DNA of 33,342 nucleotides from CAKZYD01 sp039814715 (GTDB lineage Bacteria; Pseudomonadota; Alphaproteobacteria; Sphingomonadales; CAKZYD01): NCBI GenBank assembly GCA_039814715.1, contig JBCCAR010000035.1, forward strand, positions 1-33,342, given 5' to 3'. Shown piece by piece: positions 7,536 to 15,408 of the stretch (its first letter is position 1; each line of letters opens with the position of its first letter). A program made the translations under genes and the position numbers. The notes under the pieces are model-generated. The model worked only from the letters and a program-made list of their open reading frames with translations. It was not told the DNA's origin and did not search any database.

Positions 7536-8453
7536 TCAGTTCTGCCCAAAATCAGGCGCTACGACTGGAGCTTCTCTCAGCAATAATAAGGTTACTCGCT
7601 TGTTTTCAGGCCGCAGTGGCTCATCAGGGAACAAAGGCTCGGTATCGGCGCGGCCTGTCACCTCAGAAAAGCGGTCAGCGCGCACCTTTGAGCTGCGAAT
7701 CACGCGCCGGGCTGCATTGGCGCGGTCTGCGCTCAGTTCCCAGTTGCCATAGTCGCCAACTGCAGCCGGGGTGGAATCGGTATGCCCAGAGACGGCAATG
7801 CGGTTTGGCAACCCTTGGATAACCGTGCCAACGGTGGTGAGCAGTTTTTGCGCAAAGGGATAGAGTTCAGCCGAGCCGCGCTTAAACATTGAGCGGCGAT
7901 CTTTGTCGATGAGCTGAATGCGCAGGCCTTCTGGCGTTTGTTCAACAATGATCTGGTCTTGATGGCGCTTGAGTGTCTCAGAGTCTTGGATCGCAGTTTT
8001 CAGCGCTTGTTGGACTTCGCCAAACATCTTGTCTTCACGGGTAACAATTTTAGCTTCCCAGTCGTTGCTGGATTTTTCTTCTGCGATGCCTTGGCGATAG
8101 GATTCGCCTGATTCCGCATCGTTATCTTGTGTCGTGTTTTGGACTTTTTGCGGGGATTCAAACGATATGGTTGCTGAGCCAGAATTTGACGCGCCCGAAC
8201 TTTCCATCTGCGTGCCGGCCAAAATGCCGCCCGCTCCTGAGGAGTTGGACATAGACGCATTGGTCGGCGTGAAATAATCCGCCAGGCCTTGCAGCGTGAC
8301 TTCATCAGACACATTAAGCAGCCATAGCAGCATGAAGAACGCCATCATGGCGGTGGTAAAGTCAGCATAGGCCACTTTCCACGCGCCGCCATGGTGTCCG
8401 CCGCCGGACACTTTCTTAACTTTCTTTATGACAATCGGGCGTTCATTCGACAT
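7536..8453 (-). CDS. motB: Flagellar motor stator protein MotB
   Basis: A 305-residue stator subunit that anchors the MotA/MotB proton channel to peptidoglycan. A basic N-terminus is followed by one transmembrane helix (about 28-47) with the proton-carrying aspartate D31 in YADFTTAMMAFFMLLWLL. A Ser/Gly/Gln-rich linker comes next, then an OmpA-type peptidoglycan-binding domain with VSGHTDSTPAA and NWELSADRANAARRV. The longest frame begins GTG-GTG at 8468. The ATG at 8453 gives the usual MSNERPIVIKK start. No motA or other flagellar structural gene is adjacent. A perfect CGTTAACG-centred palindrome lies upstream. Confidence 0.95.
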   Translation of the reverse strand: MSNERPIVIKKVKKVSGGGHHGGAWKVAYADFTTAMMAFFMLLWLLNVSDEVTLQGLADYFTPTNASMSNSSGAGGILAGTQMESSGASNSGSATISFESPQKVQNTTQDNDAESGESYRQGIAEEKSSNDWEAKIVTREDKMFGEVQQALKTAIQDSETLKRHQDQIIVEQTPEGLRIQLIDKDRRSMFKRGSAELYPFAQKLLTTVGTVIQGLPNRIAVSGHTDSTPAAVGDYGNWELSADRANAARRVIRSSKVRADRFSEVTGRADTEPLFPDEPLRPENKRVTLLLLREAPVVAPDFGQN

Positions 8454-8501
8454 GACGCGGCGCACCACTTACTGCTTTACCAGCCAGCAGTGTATGCGGT
8501 T

Positions 8502-8515
8502 CCGCGTTAACGCGG
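8502..8515. promoter_or_regulatory. Perfect 14-bp palindrome upstream of motB
   Basis: CCGCGTTAACGCGG is fully self-complementary and sits in the short gap between the threonine ammonia-lyase stop and motB. The core CGTTAACG recurs at 7474-7481, 20548-20555 and 21192-21199, each in or at the edge of an intergenic gap. This suggests a protein-binding site, but the protein is unknown. Confidence 0.45.
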
Positions 8516-8517
8516 CG

Positions 8518-9771
8518 CTAAATTTCCACGCCTAGCTTTTTCACTTCAAAGCCCTGGCCTTGAAGATCGTCAATGATCATGGCCAATCCGGCGTCATCGC
8601 GCGTTTCCACATCAAGATCACAGAAGGTGCCCTTAGCCGGCAGGTTTGTGTGCAGCCGGTGGTGGTTTACATCGACAATATTGCCATCATGGTCAGAAAT
8701 GGTCTTTGCAATTTTGACGAGTTGGCCAGGGATATCGCGCATGCGCACGCGCAGCCTTGCCAGCCTGCCTTCGCGGATTAGGTCCCGCACCAAAATGGCC
8801 GACAGCAAGCGCGGATCGATGTTGCCGCCGCATATCACCAGCCCCACATTGCGCCCCTTAAAACGCTCTGGATAGGCCAGCACAGCTGCTAACCCGGCGC
8901 CGCCCGCGCCTTCGGCGACTGTTTTTTCAACGTTTAGGAGCATGGAGACCCCGTGCTCCAGGTCATCTTCGCTGACGGTGACGATATCATCGACCAAGAC
9001 GCTCACCAGCGCCTTAGTCATCTCCCCTGGGTGCTTGACTGCGATCCCTTCAGCAAGGCTATCGCCGCCGCATGGCAGGTCTAGGTTGTTCATGGCGGCA
9101 AACATGGAGGGGTAAAGCTCTGCTTGAACGCCAACAATCTCAATGGCTGGGTTGATGCTTTTGGCAGCAACAGCCATGCCGCTGATCAGCCCGCCGCCGC
9201 CAATGGGGATCACCAGCACATCTAAATCAGGAACCGCCGCTAGCATTTCCAGCGCGATGGTCCCTTGCCCGGCGATCACATCGGGATCGTCAAAGGGGTG
9301 AACAAAGACCCGGTTTTCTTCCTGCGCGAGCAATTTCGCATGCTGCGTGGCCTCTTCAAGAACTTCGCCGTGGACGATCACATCCGCGCCAAGCACGGCT
9401 GTATTTTCAACTTTCACCAGCGGTGTGCCTTCGGGCATCACGATTTTCGCCGGAATACCAAGCCGAGCGGCGTGGTAGGCAACGCCCTGCGCATGGTTGC
9501 CTGCGGACATGGCAATAACGCCGCGCCGTCTTTCCTCATCAGAGAGTTTGAGCAAGCAATTCAGCGCGCCGCGTTCTTTAAACGCTGCCGTAAACTGCAG
9601 ATTCTCAAATTTCAAAACGATGTTGCTGCCAGTCACAGCGCTTAAGGTAATGCTTCGCTCGCACGGCGTTAATCGCACTGCGCCATCAATCGCTTTGGCA
9701 GCATCGCGCACCATTTGCGGCGTGACGGCCAATGCGTTTAGATCAAGCGGTTTTTGCTGCGTTTGTGCCAT
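8518..9771 (-). CDS. Threonine ammonia-lyase (threonine dehydratase) with C-terminal ACT domain
   Basis: A PLP enzyme converting L-threonine to 2-oxobutanoate and ammonia, the entry to isoleucine synthesis or threonine breakdown. The 417 residues from the ATG at 9771 contain the PLP lysine K65 in FTAAFKERGALN, the SAGNHAQG motif at 89-96 and the glycine-rich phosphate loop GGGGLISG at 191-198. An ACT-like regulatory domain occupies about 340-415 (RVRMRDIPGQLVKIAKTISD). The single ACT domain matches the shorter ilvA/tdcB-type enzymes common in Alphaproteobacteria, so I do not assign one symbol. A longer frame to 9858 adds 29 residues without family likeness. Confidence 0.92.
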   Translation of the reverse strand: MAQTQQKPLDLNALAVTPQMVRDAAKAIDGAVRLTPCERSITLSAVTGSNIVLKFENLQFTAAFKERGALNCLLKLSDEERRRGVIAMSAGNHAQGVAYHAARLGIPAKIVMPEGTPLVKVENTAVLGADVIVHGEVLEEATQHAKLLAQEENRVFVHPFDDPDVIAGQGTIALEMLAAVPDLDVLVIPIGGGGLISGMAVAAKSINPAIEIVGVQAELYPSMFAAMNNLDLPCGGDSLAEGIAVKHPGEMTKALVSVLVDDIVTVSEDDLEHGVSMLLNVEKTVAEGAGGAGLAAVLAYPERFKGRNVGLVICGGNIDPRLLSAILVRDLIREGRLARLRVRMRDIPGQLVKIAKTISDHDGNIVDVNHHRLHTNLPAKGTFCDLDVETRDDAGLAMIIDDLQGQGFEVKKLGVEI

Positions 9772-9893
9772 CGTCTCACTGCCTTCGTCTATGGGGGCAG
9801 GTAACCTTCCCGGTGCAAACTCCCCCGCTGGCGCAGCTAGCACGGCGCGGCGCCTCAATCAAAGGAGAATGCGCTTGTCTTGGCGCGAGACAC

Positions 9894-12146
9894 TTAGCGC
9901 AGGATTGCCAGCACGTTTGAATAGGTGTCCGTCCAGACCCGAAACCCTGGCTCTAAACGCGGTTTGCGCCATGCATTAGGCTCTGTCTGTGTGGAAGCAG
10001 TCGGGCGCAGGCTTTCGATAAATGCGGTATCTGCGGACATTGCGACCCAAGTGGAGCCTGTTTTGGTTTTGTCGCTCGTATCGCTTGGGATGTAGTCAAA
10101 GAGCTTAACCGTGAGCCCAGCATCTTGCCCCAGCGCAGCAATGGCTGGTTCTGGGTCCAAAAATCGATTTGAGATATGCAGCAGCAGAACGCCATCTGGT
10201 CGCAGTTTTTGCAGATAAAGACCCACCGCTTCGCGCGTGAGTAAATGCAGCGGGATCGCATCGGAGCTAAAAGCGTCTAAGACGAGGAGATCAAAACTTT
10301 GGTTCGTCTGCCTCGCTAAGGTCAAACGGCCATCACCTTGTATGATTGTAGCGCCAGGCGCGCACCGGCTCATCAGGGTGAAGAAGCCATCGCCAGTAGA
10401 CATAGAAATCACATGGCTATCTATTTCAAAAAAAGTCCAGTCTTGACCAGGCTGGGCGTAGCAAGAGAGCGCGCCAGCGCCTAGGCCGATGGCGCCCACG
10501 CGGCTGAGGCGGTCATCAGCGGCCATCGCTGCGATGACCCTGCCGCCGCCAGCTTTTCTGTCGTAATACAACAGTGGCTGCGTCTCCTCTCCACTGACAA
10601 GAGATTGCATACCGTGCACGGTCGTGCCATGCAGCAACTGCCGCTGGCTGCCATCCGTGCTTTCGCGCACCTTGTGGACGCCAAAGAAGGAGCGGACTTG
10701 ATGCACCGTTTGAGGCATCCCAGCCTGATGGATGCTAACCATACTAAACACACTAGCAGCAACACCCAACAAAACGATGCGAACGCAGGACGCTCCAGCG
10801 GAGACTGTCCCAAGGACGAAAAGCACTAAGATGGCGATCGTGTAGGGGTCGGCTAAGCCATAAATGTCGAAGACAAAATCCGTGCCCAGCACCATAAGGC
10901 AAATGAAGGCTGGAACATAAAGATCGAGGCGTGTGCGCGACGGTTTAAGCGGGCGCGTTAGCAGGCCCAAAATTAGGAGCGCGGGGTACTCCACAATGGA
11001 ATTGAACACCACCGGCGCAACAAGGGCGACCAACGACCCACCAATCACGCCGCCAAGCGACATGAAAATATAAAATTCCGTCAGATGTGCCGCGTCCGGG
11101 CGTTCGTCAGCAAGGCGTCTATGGGCGACCATTGTGGTCGTGAAATAGGCCGCAATCGCAATGCCGCCAAGAATAGTCACGGGGATGCCGTCAAGCACGT
11201 TCATGGTGAGGAGAGCTGCAATGACGCAGAACGGTTGCAGTTCCATCATGAGCTTATGGGAAATGATCGGCCTTTTGGCGAAAACGATCGCCAAGGTGAG
11301 CAGATAGAGCGCCAAAGGGATCACCCAGAGCAAGGGTATGGCCACCAAATCAGTCGTGATGTATGTCGTGACGGCAAGCAGCAGCGCGGATGGCACCGCC
11401 GAAAGGAACAGCCAGCGTCTGCGCTGCGCCCAGGAAATGGTGCCTGCAGACGCAGAGGCGACTGTCTCCAAAGGCCGGTTCGGCCTTAGTTTCATTCTGG
11501 CGGTAAGCAGCGCGGCGCCAAACAGCAGGACCATGAGCGCCAGATATCCGCAAAACCAGCCAGCAGCTTGGTTTGGGAGGGAAAATGACGGTTCAATCAA
11601 CAGCGGGTAGCTAAGCAAGCCAATAAAACTGCCCAAATTAGACGCCGCATAGAGGAAATAAGGATCGCTGGCGTGGGCGTGGCTGGTTTTCGAAAACCAC
11701 TTCTGGATCAATGGTGAGTTGGCCGACAGGGCAAAGAAGGGTGCGCCGACATTGGCCGCGAGGAGAGCCAACAGCCACAGGGTAGGCGTGCCATCAGGTG
11801 GGCGCATCCAGCCAGCGCCAATGGTCAAAGGTAGGACTGCAGTTGCACTGGCCATAACGACAAGGTGAATGACCTGCTGAAGCCGGACGAATTTTAGCTT
11901 GCTGAGCACATGCGCATAGCAATAGCCGGCCAGCAAACTTGCTTGAAAGAACACCATGGCTGTGTTCCATACGCCAGGGGTTCCGCCCAGGAGCGGCAGC
12001 GCCATTTTGCCAAACATGGGTTGAACCATGAAAATGAGGCCGGCGGATAGCAAGATGGAGGCCGTGAAAACGACATAAACAGCTGTGTTGATGGCCCTAG
12101 GCGCAGCGCGTCTTTGTTCCATCGCTATAGCTTTGCTGTGGGACAC
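9894..12146 (-). CDS. Membrane protein fused to spermidine-synthase-like domain (fused MFS/spermidine synthase)
   Basis: A 750-residue protein. The first about 480 residues are polytopic membrane, with roughly 12-13 hydrophobic helices and landmarks QPMFGKMALPLLGG and PYFLYAASNLGS. The last 200 residues form a Rossmann methyltransferase-like domain with GLGAGAL at 554-560, an acidic FEID turn, IIQGDGR and LDAFSSDAIP around 624-632. This is the architecture annotated as fused MFS/spermidine synthase. True aminopropyltransferase activity is unproven for the family, and no polyamine genes are nearby. The start is uncertain: GTG at 12146 has AAGGA somewhat far upstream, and an in-frame ATG lies at 12122. 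It is divergent from the dehydrogenase at 12258 across 111 bases that must hold both promoters. Confidence 0.88.
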   Translation of the reverse strand: MSHSKAIAMEQRRAAPRAINTAVYVVFTASILLSAGLIFMVQPMFGKMALPLLGGTPGVWNTAMVFFQASLLAGYCYAHVLSKLKFVRLQQVIHLVVMASATAVLPLTIGAGWMRPPDGTPTLWLLALLAANVGAPFFALSANSPLIQKWFSKTSHAHASDPYFLYAASNLGSFIGLLSYPLLIEPSFSLPNQAAGWFCGYLALMVLLFGAALLTARMKLRPNRPLETVASASAGTISWAQRRRWLFLSAVPSALLLAVTTYITTDLVAIPLLWVIPLALYLLTLAIVFAKRPIISHKLMMELQPFCVIAALLTMNVLDGIPVTILGGIAIAAYFTTTMVAHRRLADERPDAAHLTEFYIFMSLGGVIGGSLVALVAPVVFNSIVEYPALLILGLLTRPLKPSRTRLDLYVPAFICLMVLGTDFVFDIYGLADPYTIAILVLFVLGTVSAGASCVRIVLLGVAASVFSMVSIHQAGMPQTVHQVRSFFGVHKVRESTDGSQRQLLHGTTVHGMQSLVSGEETQPLLYYDRKAGGGRVIAAMAADDRLSRVGAIGLGAGALSCYAQPGQDWTFFEIDSHVISMSTGDGFFTLMSRCAPGATIIQGDGRLTLARQTNQSFDLLVLDAFSSDAIPLHLLTREAVGLYLQKLRPDGVLLLHISNRFLDPEPAIAALGQDAGLTVKLFDYIPSDTSDKTKTGSTWVAMSADTAFIESLRPTASTQTEPNAWRKPRLEPGFRVWTDTYSNVLAILR

Positions 12147-12257
12147 GGGGCGGTGATCCTTTAGGCGACCGAAAATCCAGCTTAGTTTATGTGGTCGTGG
12201 TTACCGGGGGTTTTTTTATTCATACGGTGACGTGTAGGTCTAGATAGGAAAAATAAT

Positions 12258-13121
12258 ATGAAAATTGCGTTTTTAGGTTTGGGTGTCATGGGTTTTCCCA
12301 TGGCGGGGCATCTCAAGAGCGCCGGACATGATGTTACAGTTTACAACCGCACTAGCGCTGTCGCGCAGCGCTGGACTGACACGCATGGCGGCCAAAGCGC
12401 ACCGACACCAGCGCTCGCTGCCGACGGCGCAGATGTGAGTTTAGCATGCGTTGGGCGCGATAGTGATGTTGAAGCTGTGACCCTTGGCCCCGACGGCTGT
12501 TTTCAGGCCATGGCAAAGGGCGCGATATTCATTGATCACACAACTGCGTCAGCGGACTTAGCGCGGCATCTGTTTGAAAAGGGCCGGGAGCGCGGCTTAG
12601 GCGTTCTCGATGCGCCGGTGTCCGGCGGCCAGGCGGGGGCGGAAAATGGCGTCCTGACGGTCATGGTCGGCGGGGACAAAGACGTGTTTGACCAGGCGAA
12701 CCCTGTTTTGCTGGCCTATGCGCGCAAAGTCGGCCTGATGGGCCCTGCTGGCGCGGGACAAACAACAAAGATGGTCAATCAGATCTGTATTGCAGGGCTT
12801 TTGCAAGCTCTCTCAGAAGGCGTGAACTTTGCACAAAAAAGCGGACTTGATATCGCGCAGGTCGTCGATGTGATCTCGCAAGGTGCAGCGGGATCCTGGC
12901 AAATGGAAAACCGTGCGAAAACCATGGCTGAAAGCACATTTGACTTTGGCTTTGCCATCGATTGGATGCGCAAGGACCTTGGTATTGTGCTCAAAGAAGC
13001 CGAGCAGCTCGGCGTGAGCTTGCCGGTGACGGCTCTGATCGATCAATTCTACGCCGAAGTGCAATCCAATGGCGGCGGCCGGTTTGATACGTCTGCGCTC
13101 ATTAGCCGGTTCCAATCATGA
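12258..13121 (+). CDS. NAD(P)-dependent beta-hydroxyacid dehydrogenase (HIBADH / glyoxylate-succinic semialdehyde reductase-like)
   Basis: A 287-residue two-domain oxidoreductase. The N-terminal Rossmann fold has GLGVMG at 7-12. DAPVSGG at 118-124 is the substrate-binding signature. The catalytic lysine is K171 in GQTTKMVNQI. The all-alpha C-terminal domain has RKDLGIVLKEAEQLGVSLP. Members reduce small aldehydes such as glyoxylate, succinic or tartronate semialdehyde, or oxidise 3-hydroxyisobutyrate. The sequence does not distinguish these. An AGGAAA Shine-Dalgarno precedes the ATG. The last four bases overlap the next gene as ATGA, so the two are translationally coupled. Confidence 0.92.
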   Translation: MKIAFLGLGVMGFPMAGHLKSAGHDVTVYNRTSAVAQRWTDTHGGQSAPTPALAADGADVSLACVGRDSDVEAVTLGPDGCFQAMAKGAIFIDHTTASADLARHLFEKGRERGLGVLDAPVSGGQAGAENGVLTVMVGGDKDVFDQANPVLLAYARKVGLMGPAGAGQTTKMVNQICIAGLLQALSEGVNFAQKSGLDIAQVVDVISQGAAGSWQMENRAKTMAESTFDFGFAIDWMRKDLGIVLKEAEQLGVSLPVTALIDQFYAEVQSNGGGRFDTSALISRFQS

Positions 13122-14236
13122 TCCGTGCCACGCTGTTTCTAATCTTTGCGTTCACTCTGCCAGCGCAGGCGCAGGACATTTTTTTCTTTAATGCCAAAGG
13201 CTACACCCTGCAGGACGGCGCGCTGATACGCTTTGACGCGCTGCTGGTCAAAAATGGCCGTGTGCAGGCAGCAGGCCCAGAAAACCTGCTGCGGCCCTAT
13301 GCTGGCGATATCGTCCAGCGCGACCTGGCCGGGAAAACGCTGTTGCCCGGTTTTGTGGATGCCGGCGTTGCTGTCGCGGGCTCCACTAGCAACGCTGGCG
13401 ACCCGGTTGCCCAAGTTGAAAGTCGTCTGAAAAATAAAGCGAAGCTTGGATTTACGACCATTCACGATACGAGCGTTACCCAAGCTGGATGGGACGCGCT
13501 GTTGCAGCTTGCAGATGAAAAGCGGCTACCTATCCGCGTCTTTGGCTGGATCAAAGGCTTTGGTAGTGATTTTGACTCTTTGTCTGGCCGCGGGCCTTTG
13601 ACGAGCTTGGCGAATGACATATTAAGTCTGCGCGGTGTCTCGATTGAAGTCGCATCGAAGGGATGCGCCCTTGCTGCCCCTGTCGCCCTTCGCAACAAGC
13701 TGGCCCGGGCCAATATGCGTGGCTATCAAGCCGCCGTAACGTTGACTGGCTGCGTGCCCCCCAACGCCGTTTACGCTGCATTTTCCGACGTCTTAGCATA
13801 TTCGACGTTCGATGGCCGCCACCGGCTGGTTTATGGATATTCGGCGTCGGAGCTTCGCGCTCTTTATAAACCGCAATCAATCGTACAAACCGTAGTGGCC
13901 TTGCCCAGCCAAAACGGAGCTCTCAGCATCACCTTAAAAGGAGATAGAGCAATCATCTCGGCGGGGCTTTACGCTGCCGGCAGCACTGCACTCGCCGCGT
14001 TTTCGCAGATGAATGCCGCGCTTGAGGATGACCGCACTAAAGCGCTCGAGGCTCTCAGCCTGGCGCCAGCCTATGCAAGTTTTATGGAAGACCGTCTGGG
14101 CAGTTTAGACACTGGGAAATGGGCCGATTTTATCATCCTCGATCGCAACATCATGACCATGGATGCCTCTGCCATTGCTTCCGCGCAGGTGGTTGAGACT
14201 TGGGTGGCAGGACGGCAGGTGTTCGCGGCAAATTAA
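13118..14236 (+). CDS. Exported amidohydrolase-like protein lacking metal ligands (YtcJ-related pseudoenzyme)
   Basis: 372 residues with a clear Sec signal peptide (MIRATLFLIFAFTLPAQAQ). The N-terminal beta-sandwich, LLPGFVDA at 75-82 and the C-terminal LGSLDTGKWADFIILDRNI segment match the amidohydrolase superfamily, closest in pattern to YtcJ-type enzymes. The metal-binding HxH that should follow LPGFVDA is G83-V84-A85. The usual HRIEHA region reads HRLVYGY at 235-241. The conserved GSD aspartate region is an Ala/Gly/Ser stretch near 282-290. YtcJ relatives are usually longer, about 550-600 residues. The frame is open with a signal peptide and coupled translation, so it looks like a retained non-catalytic protein and not debris. 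Its function is unknown. Confidence 0.8.
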   Translation: MIRATLFLIFAFTLPAQAQDIFFFNAKGYTLQDGALIRFDALLVKNGRVQAAGPENLLRPYAGDIVQRDLAGKTLLPGFVDAGVAVAGSTSNAGDPVAQVESRLKNKAKLGFTTIHDTSVTQAGWDALLQLADEKRLPIRVFGWIKGFGSDFDSLSGRGPLTSLANDILSLRGVSIEVASKGCALAAPVALRNKLARANMRGYQAAVTLTGCVPPNAVYAAFSDVLAYSTFDGRHRLVYGYSASELRALYKPQSIVQTVVALPSQNGALSITLKGDRAIISAGLYAAGSTALAAFSQMNAALEDDRTKALEALSLAPAYASFMEDRLGSLDTGKWADFIILDRNIMTMDASAIASAQVVETWVAGRQVFAAN

Positions 14237-14266
14237 ATTGTAAACCTTACGGCCATCCGCGGTCGA

Positions 14267-15268
14267 TTACACAGCGCGGTCTTTCAGGGTCTGAGCCACT
14301 TTTGGCGCGAAATAAGTTACAATGCCATCCGCGCCCGCGCGTTTGAAACATAACAAGCTTTCAAGCGCGGCAGCGTCTTCATCCATCCAACCGTTTTGCG
14401 CTGCGGCCATCACCATCGCGTACTCCCCAGAGACTTGATAAGCGAATGTGGGAATCTTGAAAGTCTCTTTAACTTTCGAAACAATATCGAGATAGGGTAA
14501 GCCAGGCTTGACCATGACAGTGTCCGCGCCTTCACTGATATCGAGAGCCACTTCGCGCAAGGCTTCGTCGCTATTGGCGGGGTCCATTTGGTAGGTCCGT
14601 TTGTCGCCTTTTAGCAGGCCCCCAGAGCCCACGGCCTCACGGAAGGGGCCATAAAAAGCCGATGAATATTTCGCTGCATAACTCATGATCTGAACACTGG
14701 AAAACCCCTCATCGTCCAGCGCTTTGCGAATGGCGCCGATCCGGCCATCCATCATGTCAGACGGCGCAATGATATCAGCGCCCGCACGGGCTTGATTAAG
14801 CGATTGCTGCGTCAGCATGGTCACAGTTTCATCGTTTAAAATTCGCGCGTCCTCGTCCAGCAGCCCGTCATGGCCATGGCTGGTATAGGGGTCGAGCGCA
14901 ATGTCCGTCAGCACGCCGACTGGGGCTCCAGATGCCTTAATGGATTTAATGCCTTGGCACATGAGATTATCGGAGGAGAGAGCCTCTTCCCCGCTATCGC
15001 TTCGCTTGTCATGCGGCGTATTGGGGAACAGGGCAATGGCCGGAATGCCTATAGCCGCAGCGTGTTGCGCAGCCTGCGCGAGCAGGTCAATGCTGAGCCT
15101 TTCAACGCCGGGCATGGCGCCAATAGGTTGACGTTGGTTTTGTCCCTCGCAAATAAAAATCGGCCAAATCAAGTCAGCGGCCGTGAGGGTGTTTTCTTGT
15201 ACCATGCTGCGAGACCATGGGGTCTGGCGTAAGCGGCGAAGGCGGGTGTTTGGGAAAGCTTGTGACAT
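14267..15268 (-). CDS. hemB: Delta-aminolevulinic acid dehydratase (porphobilinogen synthase)
   Basis: Condenses two 5-aminolevulinate molecules to porphobilinogen in haem synthesis. The 333 residues carry both Schiff-base lysines, K200 (SYAAKYSSAFYGP) and K254 (VMVKPGLPYLDIV), plus APSDMMDGRI at 168-177. The metal region reads DIALDPYTSHGHDG at 122-135 and lacks the cysteine triad of zinc enzymes, so this is the Mg2+-type form typical of Alphaproteobacteria and Pseudomonas. It is convergent with the amidohydrolase-like gene, with about 30 bases between stops, and divergent from the propeller gene. Confidence 0.97.
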   Translation of the reverse strand: MSQAFPNTRLRRLRQTPWSRSMVQENTLTAADLIWPIFICEGQNQRQPIGAMPGVERLSIDLLAQAAQHAAAIGIPAIALFPNTPHDKRSDSGEEALSSDNLMCQGIKSIKASGAPVGVLTDIALDPYTSHGHDGLLDEDARILNDETVTMLTQQSLNQARAGADIIAPSDMMDGRIGAIRKALDDEGFSSVQIMSYAAKYSSAFYGPFREAVGSGGLLKGDKRTYQMDPANSDEALREVALDISEGADTVMVKPGLPYLDIVSKVKETFKIPTFAYQVSGEYAMVMAAAQNGWMDEDAAALESLLCFKRAGADGIVTYFAPKVAQTLKDRAV

Positions 15269-15344
15269 GATGACCTCGTGGCGTCTACCGCCCGATTTGT
15301 CAAATGCTGCGTGGCGCCAAAAGAGTTTGCTTGCGCCATTTTAT

Positions 15345-15375
15345 GTAACACTTAAGCTTCAACATAAGGTGTTAC
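15345..15375. promoter_or_regulatory. Operator-like inverted repeat upstream of the propeller gene
   Basis: GTAACACTTA and its inverted partner TAAGGTGTTAC are separated by about 10 bases, with a single-base bulge. The repeat lies in the divergent region between hemB and the beta-propeller gene, ending 33 bases before the latter's ATG. The size and spacing suit a dimeric repressor overlapping a promoter. The regulator is not identifiable. Confidence 0.55.
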
Positions 15376-15408
15376 GCGCCGAGTTTGCTTACGAGGGGAG
15401 ATGCTGAA

